From contig JAERRW010000005.1 of NCBI GenBank assembly GCA_016735235.1, positions 1 through 48,072 of the forward strand: 48,072 nucleotides of DNA, written 5' to 3'. Positions 34,063 to 42,609 of this stretch are shown here, piece after piece. Under the pieces are notes generated by a model that worked only from the letters and a program-made list of their open reading frames with translations, made no database searches and was not told the origin of the DNA. The stretch comes from Sulfurospirillum sp. (GTDB taxonomy: Bacteria > Campylobacterota > Campylobacteria > Campylobacterales > Sulfurospirillaceae). The first letter of the stretch is position 1. Each line of letters opens with the position of its first letter. The position numbers and the translations under genes are program-made.

Positions 34063-35043
34063 ATGCATAAAATAAAAGATTTTTCATTATGGTGTGATTT
34101 TATTGAGAGAGATTTTTTAAAAGGTGAATTTATAAAGCTATTAGAGAGAAAAACATTTAATGGAGTTACGACTAATCCATCTATTTTTAAATTAGCTTTT
34201 TTAACATCAGAGGCCTACAAGAAAGAGAGAGATAATCTAAAAAATACAGATACAAAAAATATATATGAAAAACTTGCAATTGAAGATATAAAAATAGCCG
34301 CAACTACTATGCAAAAACTATATAAAAACGATAATGATGGATTTGTGTCAATTGAAGTTGATCCAAATATATGTGATGATGAAAAAGCAACAATAAAAGA
34401 GAGTAAAAGACTTTTTAATGAGATTGGCTTTGAAAATGTTATGATAAAAATACCAGCAACTAAAGCTGGTTACAAAGCCATGGAGGAGTTAATGTTTGAT
34501 GGAATACATGTTAATGCTACTCTTGTTTTCTCACCAAATCAAGCTAAGAGTTGTATTGAGGCATTTCAAAGAGCAAAAGAGAGACTAAAGGGAGATAAAA
34601 AACTTCCAAAAGGTGTTATAAGTGTGTTTGTAAGTAGGTTTGATAGCAAACTTGACAACAAATTAAAAAATATTAATCTTGAAGTAAGTAAAACTGGTAT
34701 TTTTAATGCGATGAAAATATATGACCTTATAGAGACTTATAAATTACCAAATATTAGAACTTTATTTGCTAGTACTGGCGTAAAAAATGATAGTTTAGAA
34801 AAAGATTACTATATAAAAAGTCTTTTATTTAAAAATTCAATAAATACTGCACCATTAGAAGCTATTAAATCTTTTATAAAATCTGGTGATTGGGTAGAAA
34901 TAACTCCATCAAAAGAGTATATAAAATATTTTCAAAAACTAGATAAGCATGGAATTGATATGCAAAATGTTTATGATGAACTTTTTCAAGATGCTCTAAA
35001 AGCATTTAAAGATGCTTTCAAAGAGATATTAAATGAACTCTAA
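34063..35043 (+). CDS. tal: Transaldolase
   Basis: Transaldolase exchanges three-carbon units in the non-oxidative pentose phosphate pathway. The 326-residue product has the N-terminal family signature GVTTNPSIF, the Schiff-base lysine K129 in MIKIPATKAG, and INATL-like VNATLVFS. Strong AAAGGAG at about 34049-34055 precedes ATG 34063. Its 3' end overlaps the PilT-like gene by 11 bases. Confidence 0.96.
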   Translation: MHKIKDFSLWCDFIERDFLKGEFIKLLERKTFNGVTTNPSIFKLAFLTSEAYKKERDNLKNTDTKNIYEKLAIEDIKIAATTMQKLYKNDNDGFVSIEVDPNICDDEKATIKESKRLFNEIGFENVMIKIPATKAGYKAMEELMFDGIHVNATLVFSPNQAKSCIEAFQRAKERLKGDKKLPKGVISVFVSRFDSKLDNKLKNINLEVSKTGIFNAMKIYDLIETYKLPNIRTLFASTGVKNDSLEKDYYIKSLLFKNSINTAPLEAIKSFIKSGDWVEITPSKEYIKYFQKLDKHGIDMQNVYDELFQDALKAFKDAFKEILNEL

Positions 35044-36235
35044 AGACTCTAATGCATCAACAAATATAGATGTAAAGTCATTAACTTTTGAGATGATTAA
35101 AAGACTTAAATTATATTTAAATAAGCTAATAAGTCTTAGTGGAAGTGATTTGCATATAAAAAGCGGGACATGTATAAAAGGTCGCATAAATGGCGAAATA
35201 GTTTCAATATCAAAAGATATATTTACACATGAAGATGGCATAACTCTTGCTAAAGAGCTTTTAAAAGGGCGGTTTATAGAGTTGGTTGAGAAAAAAAACC
35301 TTGACTTTACTTTTAAACTAAATGATGAGTATAGATTTCGTGTAAATCTTTTTTTTCAAATAGATGGTGTATCTGGTGTTTTTCGTACAATTCCAGCAAC
35401 AATACCATCAATAGAATCTTTAGAGTTACCTAAAATACTAAATAACTTTTGTAAAATTACTCGTGGTCTTATTTTGGTAACTGGTCCTACTGGAAGTGGT
35501 AAAACAACAACATTGGCATCATTAATAAATAAGATAAATTTAACACAAAAAAAACATATTATTACCATAGAAGATCCAGTTGAGTTTGTCTATAAAGATG
35601 CTTTAAGCATTGTAAACCAAAGAGCAATTGGTCAAGATGCTATTAGTTTTAGTGACTCTCTAAGAGCGGCACTTCGTGAAGATCCCGATGTTATATTGGT
35701 GGGTGAAATGAGAGATTTAGAAACAGTGGAGACCGCTATACATGCAGCAGAAACTGGACATTTAGTTTTTTCAACTCTTCATACAATTGATGCGAAAGAG
35801 ACTATAGGTCGCATAGTTGGTATGTTTCCAGGAGATGAACAAAATAGAATAAAAATGTCACTCTCTTCGGTTTTGCAAGGAGTTATATCTCAAAGACTTG
35901 CAAAAACTGTTGATGGCGGTAGAGTAGCCGCTGTTGAAGTGTTAATAAAAAATAGTAGAGTAGAAAACCTTATATTAGAAGGTCGTGAAACAGAAATTAC
36001 AGATGCTTTAAAAGATGGCAGAGATATATATAAATCACAAACATTTGATCAATCTCTTTTAGATCTCTATTTGAGTGAAAAAATTTTGCAAGAAGAGGCT
36101 TTAAGGTTAGCTACAAGTAGAAATGATCTACTAATTGCATTAGATTTTCATAAAGCACAAAAGGCAGTATCGCAAAAAGTAAAAGTAGACTCTTGTGCTA
36201 AAAAGGACAAAGATATAATAGGATTAAAACAGTAG
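35033..36235 (+). CDS. PilT/PilU-type pilus retraction ATPase
   Basis: The product has 400 residues and is a secretion-type hexameric ATPase of the PilT branch. It has an N-terminal PAS-like domain (ISLSGSDLHIKSGTCIKG), Walker [11 protein letters not shown] (151-160), the Asp box around ITIEDPVEFV, Walker B region DPDVILVGEMRD, and the His box HTIDAKETIGRIVGMFP. It would drive pilus retraction for twitching or DNA uptake. No other pilus genes are in the window, so the partner apparatus must be elsewhere or the protein has another job. ATG 35033 overlaps tal by 11 bases. Confidence 0.88.
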   Translation: MNSKDSNASTNIDVKSLTFEMIKRLKLYLNKLISLSGSDLHIKSGTCIKGRINGEIVSISKDIFTHEDGITLAKELLKGRFIELVEKKNLDFTFKLNDEYRFRVNLFFQIDGVSGVFRTIPATIPSIESLELPKILNNFCKITRGLILVTGPTGSGKTTTLASLINKINLTQKKHIITIEDPVEFVYKDALSIVNQRAIGQDAISFSDSLRAALREDPDVILVGEMRDLETVETAIHAAETGHLVFSTLHTIDAKETIGRIVGMFPGDEQNRIKMSLSSVLQGVISQRLAKTVDGGRVAAVEVLIKNSRVENLILEGRETEITDALKDGRDIYKSQTFDQSLLDLYLSEKILQEEALRLATSRNDLLIALDFHKAQKAVSQKVKVDSCAKKDKDIIGLKQ

Positions 36236-36254
36236 ATTTTAAGTTTTATTTCAG

Positions 36255-36260
36255 TATAGT
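36255..36260 (+). promoter_or_regulatory. Candidate -10 box (TATAGT) for rplY
   Basis: TATAGT lies in the 55-base gap before rplY, 30 bases before its ATG, and AAGGACAG just upstream of the start is the ribosome site. A promoter here would start the long rplY-dxs run, in which I see no other clear promoter apart from the small gap before lysA. Confidence 0.4.
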
Positions 36261-36290
36261 TATTACTAAAAAAATTTAATAAGGACAGAG

Positions 36291-36827
36291 ATGTTAGAAG
36301 GTATAATTAGAGAGAGTATTGACAAAAAAGCTACTAAAGCTTTAAGAAAAGATGGTTTTCTAATCGCTAATATTTATGGAAAAGGTGTTGATAATGTCAA
36401 TGCTGCATTTAAGTCGAATGACTTCATAAGAGCCATGAAAAGCAAAAAATCTTTATCTTTTTTAGTTAAAGTTGCAAAGATAGAGTATAAAGTAGTTGTT
36501 CAGGATTATCAAAAAGATCCAGTAACAAGTATACTTTTACATGTAGATTTGCGTATTGTTTTAGATGGGGTACTTTCAAAATATTTGATTCCTGTTAAGA
36601 CAAAAGGGACTCCTATTGGGCTAAAAAATAGAGGCATTTTAATTAACTCTAAAAAACGTCTTTTAGTTAAGTGTTTGGGTGAAAATTTACCAGATTGTTT
36701 TACACTTGATGTTAGTCACTTAGATGTTGATGATTCTATTTTGATTCGTGACATGGATGTTCCAGCTAATGTAAAGATTATGGAAGAAGATAGAGTTTCT
36801 ATAACTGGAGTTATAAAAGCTAAGTAG
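36291..36827 (+). CDS. rplY: 50S ribosomal protein L25 (CTC/TL5 long form)
   Basis: The 178-residue protein is the long type of L25 with an N-terminal 5S rRNA-binding domain ([46 protein letters not shown]) and a C-terminal beta domain ([18 protein letters not shown] then [15 protein letters not shown]-like stretch). Long forms are known as CTC or TL5. It stands next to pth, a very common gene pair, here 2 bases apart. Ribosome site AAGGA precedes the ATG. Confidence 0.95.
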   Translation: MLEGIIRESIDKKATKALRKDGFLIANIYGKGVDNVNAAFKSNDFIRAMKSKKSLSFLVKVAKIEYKVVVQDYQKDPVTSILLHVDLRIVLDGVLSKYLIPVKTKGTPIGLKNRGILINSKKRLLVKCLGENLPDCFTLDVSHLDVDDSILIRDMDVPANVKIMEEDRVSITGVIKAK

Positions 36828-36829
36828 TA

Positions 36830-37378
36830 ATGACTCTTATTGTAGGGCTTGGTAATCCAGATTTAAAATATAAAAATAATCGGCATAATGTTGGTTTTAT
36901 GGTTATTGATAAATTGATTAAAAAGTATAGCTATACTTGCATAAACAAGTCCTCTTTTAAAGGTGAACTATACAAATCGAAAGATATACTTTTCTTAAAA
37001 CCACAGACCTACATGAACCTTTCAGGTTTGAGTGTAAAATCTGTAAATGACTATTATAAACCAGATCAAATTATAGTTATTCACGATGATTTAGATCTAC
37101 CTTTTGGAGCTTTGCGTTTTAAAATAGCTGGAAGTAGTGGCGGACACAATGGATTAAACTCTATTGATACATGTATTGGCAAAAAGTATACAAGAGTAAG
37201 AATAGGCATTGGTAGACCTAAAGATAGAGATCAAGTAGCTAATTTTGTTTTATCGAATTTTTTAGATAGCGAAGATCTAAAAAATATTTTAGATACAGCT
37301 CTAAAAGCAATTATAGAACTTATAAATGAAGAGTTAAGTACAATATCTTCAAAGTACACACTGAAAGCAATAAAATGA
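36830..37378 (+). CDS. pth: Peptidyl-tRNA hydrolase
   Basis: Pth releases peptides from tRNAs dropped by stalled ribosomes. The 182-residue protein has VGLGNPDLKYKNNRHNVGF (5-23) with catalytic H19, FLKPQTYMNLSG, HDDLDLPFG with the catalytic aspartate near 90, and GGHNGLNSI. It follows rplY by 2 bases and overlaps lptG by 4 bases (ATGA). Length is normal. Confidence 0.98.
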   Translation: MTLIVGLGNPDLKYKNNRHNVGFMVIDKLIKKYSYTCINKSSFKGELYKSKDILFLKPQTYMNLSGLSVKSVNDYYKPDQIIVIHDDLDLPFGALRFKIAGSSGGHNGLNSIDTCIGKKYTRVRIGIGRPKDRDQVANFVLSNFLDSEDLKNILDTALKAIIELINEELSTISSKYTLKAIK

Positions 37379-38436
37379 AATTGTTTCAACGATATATAGT
37401 ATTTAATTATTTTAAAAATTTTTTCATTATATTTTTTTCATTGGAGTTTTTTTATGTAAGTATTGATATTCTTTCAAACTATACAGATTTTCCAGATTCT
37501 GCAAACTTGCAACTTCTCTACATAGTCTTTAAAATACTTGATGCAGTCAATTATTCTGTTCCTTTGTCCACTGTATTTGCCATGATAGTGACTAAATTTG
37601 GAATGATAAAATCTAATGAGTTAGTTACTTTATATGCAATAGGTATCAATAGAAAATCAGTCGTTAAACCACTATTTTTATCGGCTTTGAGTATATCGCT
37701 TATCTATATAAGTCTTAATTTTACACCTTTTGTTTATGCCTATGAGTATAGTAGAAATCTTTTAAGATATAGTGCAATTGCTACTAATTCAAAATCTCTA
37801 TTTTTTAAAAACGATGATCAATATATCTATTTTAAAAAGCTAAATCCTATAAAACGACAAGCTGTAGGAGTAGAAATTTTTACTATTAAAGATAATGATC
37901 TTAGTAAAATTATATCTGCAAAAAATGGTTATTTTAATAACAATAGTTGGCATTTAAACGATGTTATCATTAAAACAAAACCAAAAATAGACTCAATAAA
38001 AAATAGAGGCATTACACAAGTGGAACAAAAAAATTATACCACTTTAGAAGATTTTAGACCAAAGATGATAGAAAATGTCCATAAAGGTGAATATAGCATG
38101 TCAATTATTGATGCTATAGATGCCTTAACTTTTTTTACTTCAGAAGATATAAATCTTGATCGCATAAAAACACTTCTATATTCACATATTTTCATCCCTC
38201 TTTTTCCTTGTTTTTTAGTAGTCATTCTTTTCTATAAACTTCCTATTACTAGTAGATTTTTTAATGCAGCATTTCTTAGTTTTATTTTTATATTTGTAAC
38301 TCTTTCGACTTGGGGAATTTTATTTATATTTACAAAACTCTCCTTTACTTCTATAATTTTTCCAGAATTAGGTATTATTTTACCTGTATTTTTATTGGGA
38401 TTTTATGCTTTAAGAGAGCATAATAAAGAAAATTAA
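37375..38436 (+). CDS. lptG: LptF/LptG (YjgP/YjgQ) family LPS export permease
   Basis: This 353-residue inner-membrane protein has membrane helices near the N-terminus (FKNFFIIFFSLEFFYVSID), around 55-120, and a C-terminal group (IPLFPCFLVVILFYKLP, FLSFIFIFVTLSTWGIL, PELGIILPVFLLGFY). A periplasmic beta-jellyroll region lies between. This is the layout of LptF/LptG, which with LptB extract LPS and pass it to LptC-LptA. Only one of the pair is here. LptG fits the C-terminal pattern better, but I cannot exclude LptF. It overlaps pth by 4 bases. Confidence 0.82.
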   Translation: MKLFQRYIVFNYFKNFFIIFFSLEFFYVSIDILSNYTDFPDSANLQLLYIVFKILDAVNYSVPLSTVFAMIVTKFGMIKSNELVTLYAIGINRKSVVKPLFLSALSISLIYISLNFTPFVYAYEYSRNLLRYSAIATNSKSLFFKNDDQYIYFKKLNPIKRQAVGVEIFTIKDNDLSKIISAKNGYFNNNSWHLNDVIIKTKPKIDSIKNRGITQVEQKNYTTLEDFRPKMIENVHKGEYSMSIIDAIDALTFFTSEDINLDRIKTLLYSHIFIPLFPCFLVVILFYKLPITSRFFNAAFLSFIFIFVTLSTWGILFIFTKLSFTSIIFPELGIILPVFLLGFYALREHNKEN

Positions 38437-38484
38437 TCTATTTTTAGATAAAATAATATATTTTATTAATATACAAGGTTATTG

Positions 38485-39684
38485 ATGAACTATAGAGAGT
38501 TAGCAAACAAATATGGCACTCCGCTTTATGTATATGATTTTAATCATATAAAAGAGCAATTTAATGAGTTTAAAAATGCTTTTAAAGCAAAAAAATCTCT
38601 TATCTGTTATGCAGTCAAGGCAAATTCAAATTTATCAGTTTTAAAGTATTTAAAAGAGATGGGCGCTGGTTGTGATTGTGTCTCTATTGGTGAAGTTAAT
38701 CGTGCTTTAAAAGTAGGTGTTCCAAAGTATAAAATAATTTATTCAGGTGTTGGTAAAAGAGATGACGAAATAAGAGACGCACTAAAAAACGATATATTAA
38801 TGATAAACATAGAGAGTGAAGAGGAAGCACAAAGAGTAGAGTTTATTGCTAAAGAGCTTGGAGTAAAGGCGAGAATAAGCATAAGAATAAATCCAAATAT
38901 AGACGCAAAAACTCACTCTTATATTTCAACGGGACTTTATGAAAATAAGTTTGGTGTAGATGTTGAAAGTGCAAAAAAAATGTACATTAAAGCACAAAAA
39001 TCTAAATACCTTACTCCAATTGGAATACACTTTCATATAGGAAGTCAAATAACTAATATTGAACCATTTTGTGAAGCGGTAAAAGTAGTCTCTAGTTTTG
39101 TAAGAAGCTTGAAATCTTTAAAAATTGATATTAAATTTTTTAATGTAGGTGGCGGAGTTGGAATAGATTATAGAGGGGAAGAGACAATAAATATTTATGA
39201 TTACTCTAAAGTTATATTTGAAAATTTAACAGGACTTGATGTAACTATCACATGTGAGCCGGGAAGATTTTTAGTAGGAAATAGTGGAAAATTTTTAACA
39301 AAAGTACTTTATGAAAAAAGAAGTAGTAAAAAAAGATTTATAATTACTGATGGTGCTATGAATGACTTAGGTCGTCCTAGTCTTTATAGTGCTTATCATG
39401 ATATTGAAGTTATTGGAAGTCAAGCCGATGTAAGTAAAGCCGATGTAGTAGGACCAGTTTGTGAGAGTTCTGATTTTTTTGCAAAAGATAGAGAACTTCC
39501 TAAAACAAAACATAATGATCTTTTAGTTATAAAAAGTGCAGGAGCATACTGTTTTACAATGAGTAGCAATTACAATACGAGAGCCAAAGTGGCAGAAGTT
39601 GCACTAATAAATGGTAAAGATAAGCTTATTCGTAAGCGTGATAATTTTAATGATATGATACAAAATGAGATTACATGTATTTAA
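38485..39684 (+). CDS. lysA: Diaminopimelate decarboxylase
   Basis: LysA decarboxylates meso-diaminopimelate to lysine. From ATG 38485 it has 399 residues; AAGG at 38474-38477 lies 7 bases before this ATG, so I prefer it to TTG 38482. The PLP lysine is K45 in CYAVKANSN. HFHIGSQI, GGGVGIDY, EPGRFLVGNSG and the C-terminal GPVCESSDFF with its catalytic cysteine are all present. It completes the pathway that includes dapB at 12386. It overlaps the HAD gene by 10 bases. Confidence 0.98.
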   Translation: MNYRELANKYGTPLYVYDFNHIKEQFNEFKNAFKAKKSLICYAVKANSNLSVLKYLKEMGAGCDCVSIGEVNRALKVGVPKYKIIYSGVGKRDDEIRDALKNDILMINIESEEEAQRVEFIAKELGVKARISIRINPNIDAKTHSYISTGLYENKFGVDVESAKKMYIKAQKSKYLTPIGIHFHIGSQITNIEPFCEAVKVVSSFVRSLKSLKIDIKFFNVGGGVGIDYRGEETINIYDYSKVIFENLTGLDVTITCEPGRFLVGNSGKFLTKVLYEKRSSKKRFIITDGAMNDLGRPSLYSAYHDIEVIGSQADVSKADVVGPVCESSDFFAKDRELPKTKHNDLLVIKSAGAYCFTMSSNYNTRAKVAEVALINGKDKLIRKRDNFNDMIQNEITCI

Positions 39685-40445
39685 TAGATGTTCAAGGAAC
39701 TCTCATAGATGATATTAACAAGTTACCTATTAGCGGGGCAATAGAGTTTATAGAGAGTTTGAATTCTCAATTAATACCTTATGCAATAGTAACAAATAAC
39801 AGTAAAAAACCAAGCGAAGAGTTTTATAATTACTTAAAAAAATTAGGATTCAATATACCTAAATCTAGCTATTTAGATCCCTTAATGGTTTTAAAACACT
39901 CTTTACATGTAAAAAAAGTTTGTTGTTTTGGAACAAGTGAATTTGTGAAAGTTATAGAGTCTTTAGGTTATGAAAATACATTTACAAATCCAGAAGCTAT
40001 TTTATTGACAAGTAGCAAAGAGTTTAATTCCGATATTTTTTCAAACATGATAGAGATGGTTTTAAGTGGAGCAAAACTCATAGGCATGCATGGAACTAGC
40101 ATATATTCAAAAAATGGTAGACGATATGCTGGAGTTGGAGCAATTTTAAAAATGATTTCACATGCAACTAATAGCAGTTATGAAGTGATAGGAAAACCAA
40201 GCCCAATTTTCTATAGAGAGGCTTTAAAAATTCTACATGTTACAAATTTTAAAAACATTGAGATGATAAGCGACGATGCAGTTGGTGATTTAGTTGGCAT
40301 AAAAGAGCTTGGAGCAAAAACAACTTTAGTGTTAAGCGGTAAATGTAAAAATAAAGAAGAGATTGTACATGTAAAAAACAAAATAGATAGAGTTGCAAAC
40401 AGCATAAAAGAGTTAGTAGATAACTCGCATCAAAAATTGAGTTAA
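39675..40445 (+). CDS. HAD superfamily (subfamily IIA, NagD-like) protein with an altered motif I
   Basis: The protein has 256 residues and the NagD-type HAD layout: motif I at the N-terminus, motif II VTNNSKKPSEEF, a large cap in the middle, the lysine of motif III in GKPSPIFY, and acidic motif IV ISDDAVGDLVG. Motif I reads D5-V-Q7-G-T9, so the second aspartate of the usual D-x-D-G-T, the general acid/base, is glutamine. The enzyme may be slow, use another residue, or act differently. The gene lies between lysA and pheA as in Campylobacter jejuni; substrate is unknown. Confidence 0.85.
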   Translation: MYLIDVQGTLIDDINKLPISGAIEFIESLNSQLIPYAIVTNNSKKPSEEFYNYLKKLGFNIPKSSYLDPLMVLKHSLHVKKVCCFGTSEFVKVIESLGYENTFTNPEAILLTSSKEFNSDIFSNMIEMVLSGAKLIGMHGTSIYSKNGRRYAGVGAILKMISHATNSSYEVIGKPSPIFYREALKILHVTNFKNIEMISDDAVGDLVGIKELGAKTTLVLSGKCKNKEEIVHVKNKIDRVANSIKELVDNSHQKLS

Positions 40446-40447
40446 AT

Positions 40448-41530
40448 ATGGAAAATTTAAATGAACACAGAAAAAAGATAGACGATATTGATAATCAAAT
40501 TTTGAAACTCTTAAATAGAAGAATGAAATCTGTTGAAGAGATAGGAAAAGCAAAGCAGACTACAGGCACTTCTATATATAGACCAGAGAGAGAGAAAGAG
40601 ATATTAGATAGATTAAAGAGTTTAAACAGTGGCAAATTAAATACTAAAGCTATAGATGCAATATTTTTAGAAATTTTTGCAGTAAGTAGAAATTTAGAGA
40701 TGCCCGAAAAAATAGTCTTTTTAGGACCCGATAGAAGTTATACACATCAAGTTGCACAGAGTCGTTTTGGAGCGATGGGTAACTACATTGCATTAAACTC
40801 TATTGAAGCGGTATTTAAAGTTTTAAAAAATGGTGAGGCTAAATATGGCGTTGTTCCTATAGAAAATAACACCGAAGGTGCAATAGGTATTACACTTGAT
40901 TGTCTTGGTAAATTTGATTCACTTATTGTGTCTGAAATATACATGGACATTCATCACTCATTTGCAACAACTTGTGAGAGTTTAAAAAATATTAAAAAAA
41001 TATATTCTCACACTCAAGGCTATAATCAGTGCAGAAAATTTTTAGAAGAGCACATGTTGCTAGATATTGAGTTTATTCCAACAAAATCAACAGCATCTTC
41101 GGCAAAATTAGCATCAAATGAGCCTCATAGTGGAGCTATTTGTTCTCATATAGCTGCAAAATTTTACAATGTACCAATTCTGTTTGATAAAATAGAGGAT
41201 AATTCAACAAATAAAACAAAATTTATTATTTTAAGTAATTTTAAAAATAGACCAAGTATTCAAAATAAAACCTCTATATTGGCAAAAACAGAAAATAGAT
41301 CTGGAGGACTTGTAAATTTTTTAAAAAGTTTTGAAAATGAGAAAGTTAATATAACTAAAATTGAGTCTCGCCCAACAGAGAAAAACAAATCACATGCAGT
41401 TTTTTATATTGATTTTGAGGGACACATAGACGATAAAAATGTACAAAGAGTATTAAAATCCAATAGAGATATCAATGAAATTAAGTGGCTAGGAAGTTAT
41501 GTAAAAGCAGGAGAAGAGAGTGATATTTAA
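40448..41530 (+). CDS. pheA: Bifunctional chorismate mutase / prephenate dehydratase
   Basis: PheA carries chorismate to phenylpyruvate for phenylalanine synthesis. The 360-residue protein has three parts. The chorismate mutase helix bundle spans 1-90 (EHRKKIDDIDNQILKLLNRR, then YRPEREKEIL). The prephenate dehydratase domain has FLGPDRSYTHQVA, VPIENNTEGAIG and KSTASSAKLA. The C-terminal ACT domain has ENRSGGLVNFLKSF and the phenylalanine-binding ESRP. It begins 2 bases after the HAD gene and overlaps hisC by 11 bases. Confidence 0.97.
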   Translation: MENLNEHRKKIDDIDNQILKLLNRRMKSVEEIGKAKQTTGTSIYRPEREKEILDRLKSLNSGKLNTKAIDAIFLEIFAVSRNLEMPEKIVFLGPDRSYTHQVAQSRFGAMGNYIALNSIEAVFKVLKNGEAKYGVVPIENNTEGAIGITLDCLGKFDSLIVSEIYMDIHHSFATTCESLKNIKKIYSHTQGYNQCRKFLEEHMLLDIEFIPTKSTASSAKLASNEPHSGAICSHIAAKFYNVPILFDKIEDNSTNKTKFIILSNFKNRPSIQNKTSILAKTENRSGGLVNFLKSFENEKVNITKIESRPTEKNKSHAVFYIDFEGHIDDKNVQRVLKSNRDINEIKWLGSYVKAGEESDI

Positions 41531-42602
41531 TAAAACATTAGATAACTTAAAAACATATACTCCCGGCAAGCCAATAGAGTTAGTCGTAAGAGAGTATGGA
41601 TTAGATACAAAAGATATCATCAAACTTGCTAGTAATGAAAATCCAAGAGGTTGTAGCCCAAGAGTTATTGAGGTTTTAAAAGAGAGTATGAAAAAAATAA
41701 ATTTATACCCTGATGACAGCATGTATGAACTAAAAGATAGTTTAGCAAACAAATTTAAAGTAGAAAAAGAGAATATTATTATTGGAGCGGGAAGTGATCA
41801 AATTATATCGTTAGCACTTCAAGCTAAAGCAAATACTCACTCATCTGTATTGATGGCTGGAGTTACATTTGCTATGTATGAAATATATAGTAAACAAGTA
41901 GGAGCAAAGATACTAAAAACTAAATCTAGCTCCCATAATTTAGATCAATTCTTAGACATGTGCCATAAAAACAGTGATGTATCTGTGCTGTTTTTATGTC
42001 TACCAAATAATCCACTTGGTGAGTGTTTAGATATAGAAGATGTATATAGTTTTTTAAAAAAAATTGATAGCAATATTTTAGTGGTAATTGATGGAGCATA
42101 TCAAGAGTATGCAAAAGTAAAGGATAAAAATAAAAAAATAACCCCTAAGAATTTAATTGAAAAATTTCCAAATGTTCTTTATCTTGGAACTTTTTCTAAA
42201 GTATATGGACTTGCAGGTATGAGATGTGGGTATGGAGTAGCTAATAAAAAAATCATAAAAGCCTTGAATAAAATACGTTCGCCTTTTAATGTTACAACAC
42301 TCTCGCTAAAAGCATGTGTTGAGGCACTTAAAGATGAGGAGTTTGTTTCAAAAAGTGTAGAAGAAAATTTTTTGGAGATGTCTCGCTATGAAGATTTTAT
42401 TTCTCAAAATGGATTTGATTCAATAACAAGCTATGCAAATTTTATCATTATAAAATATGACAAAAATAAAAAATCAAAAGTCATTGCACACAATCTACTC
42501 AAAAAAGGTATAATTGTAAGAGATTTAGGAGCATACAATATGAATGCAATTAGAGTAACAATAGGTACTCCCAAACAAAATAGTAAATTTTTTAACAGAT
42601 AG
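41520..42602 (+). CDS. hisC: Histidinol-phosphate aminotransferase
   Basis: HisC transfers the amino group to imidazole acetol phosphate in histidine synthesis; such enzymes also act on aromatic keto acids, which suits its place after pheA. The 360-residue product is a fold-type I aminotransferase with K227 in TFSKVYGLAGMRCGY as PLP lysine and LPNNPLG (161-167). The start is GTG 41520, with AGGAG at 41509-41513 six bases upstream, inside the end of pheA. It lies 7 bases before fliF. Confidence 0.95.
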   Translation: MIFNKTLDNLKTYTPGKPIELVVREYGLDTKDIIKLASNENPRGCSPRVIEVLKESMKKINLYPDDSMYELKDSLANKFKVEKENIIIGAGSDQIISLALQAKANTHSSVLMAGVTFAMYEIYSKQVGAKILKTKSSSHNLDQFLDMCHKNSDVSVLFLCLPNNPLGECLDIEDVYSFLKKIDSNILVVIDGAYQEYAKVKDKNKKITPKNLIEKFPNVLYLGTFSKVYGLAGMRCGYGVANKKIIKALNKIRSPFNVTTLSLKACVEALKDEEFVSKSVEENFLEMSRYEDFISQNGFDSITSYANFIIIKYDKNKKSKVIAHNLLKKGIIVRDLGAYNMNAIRVTIGTPKQNSKFFNR

Positions 42603-42609
42603 GGCATAA

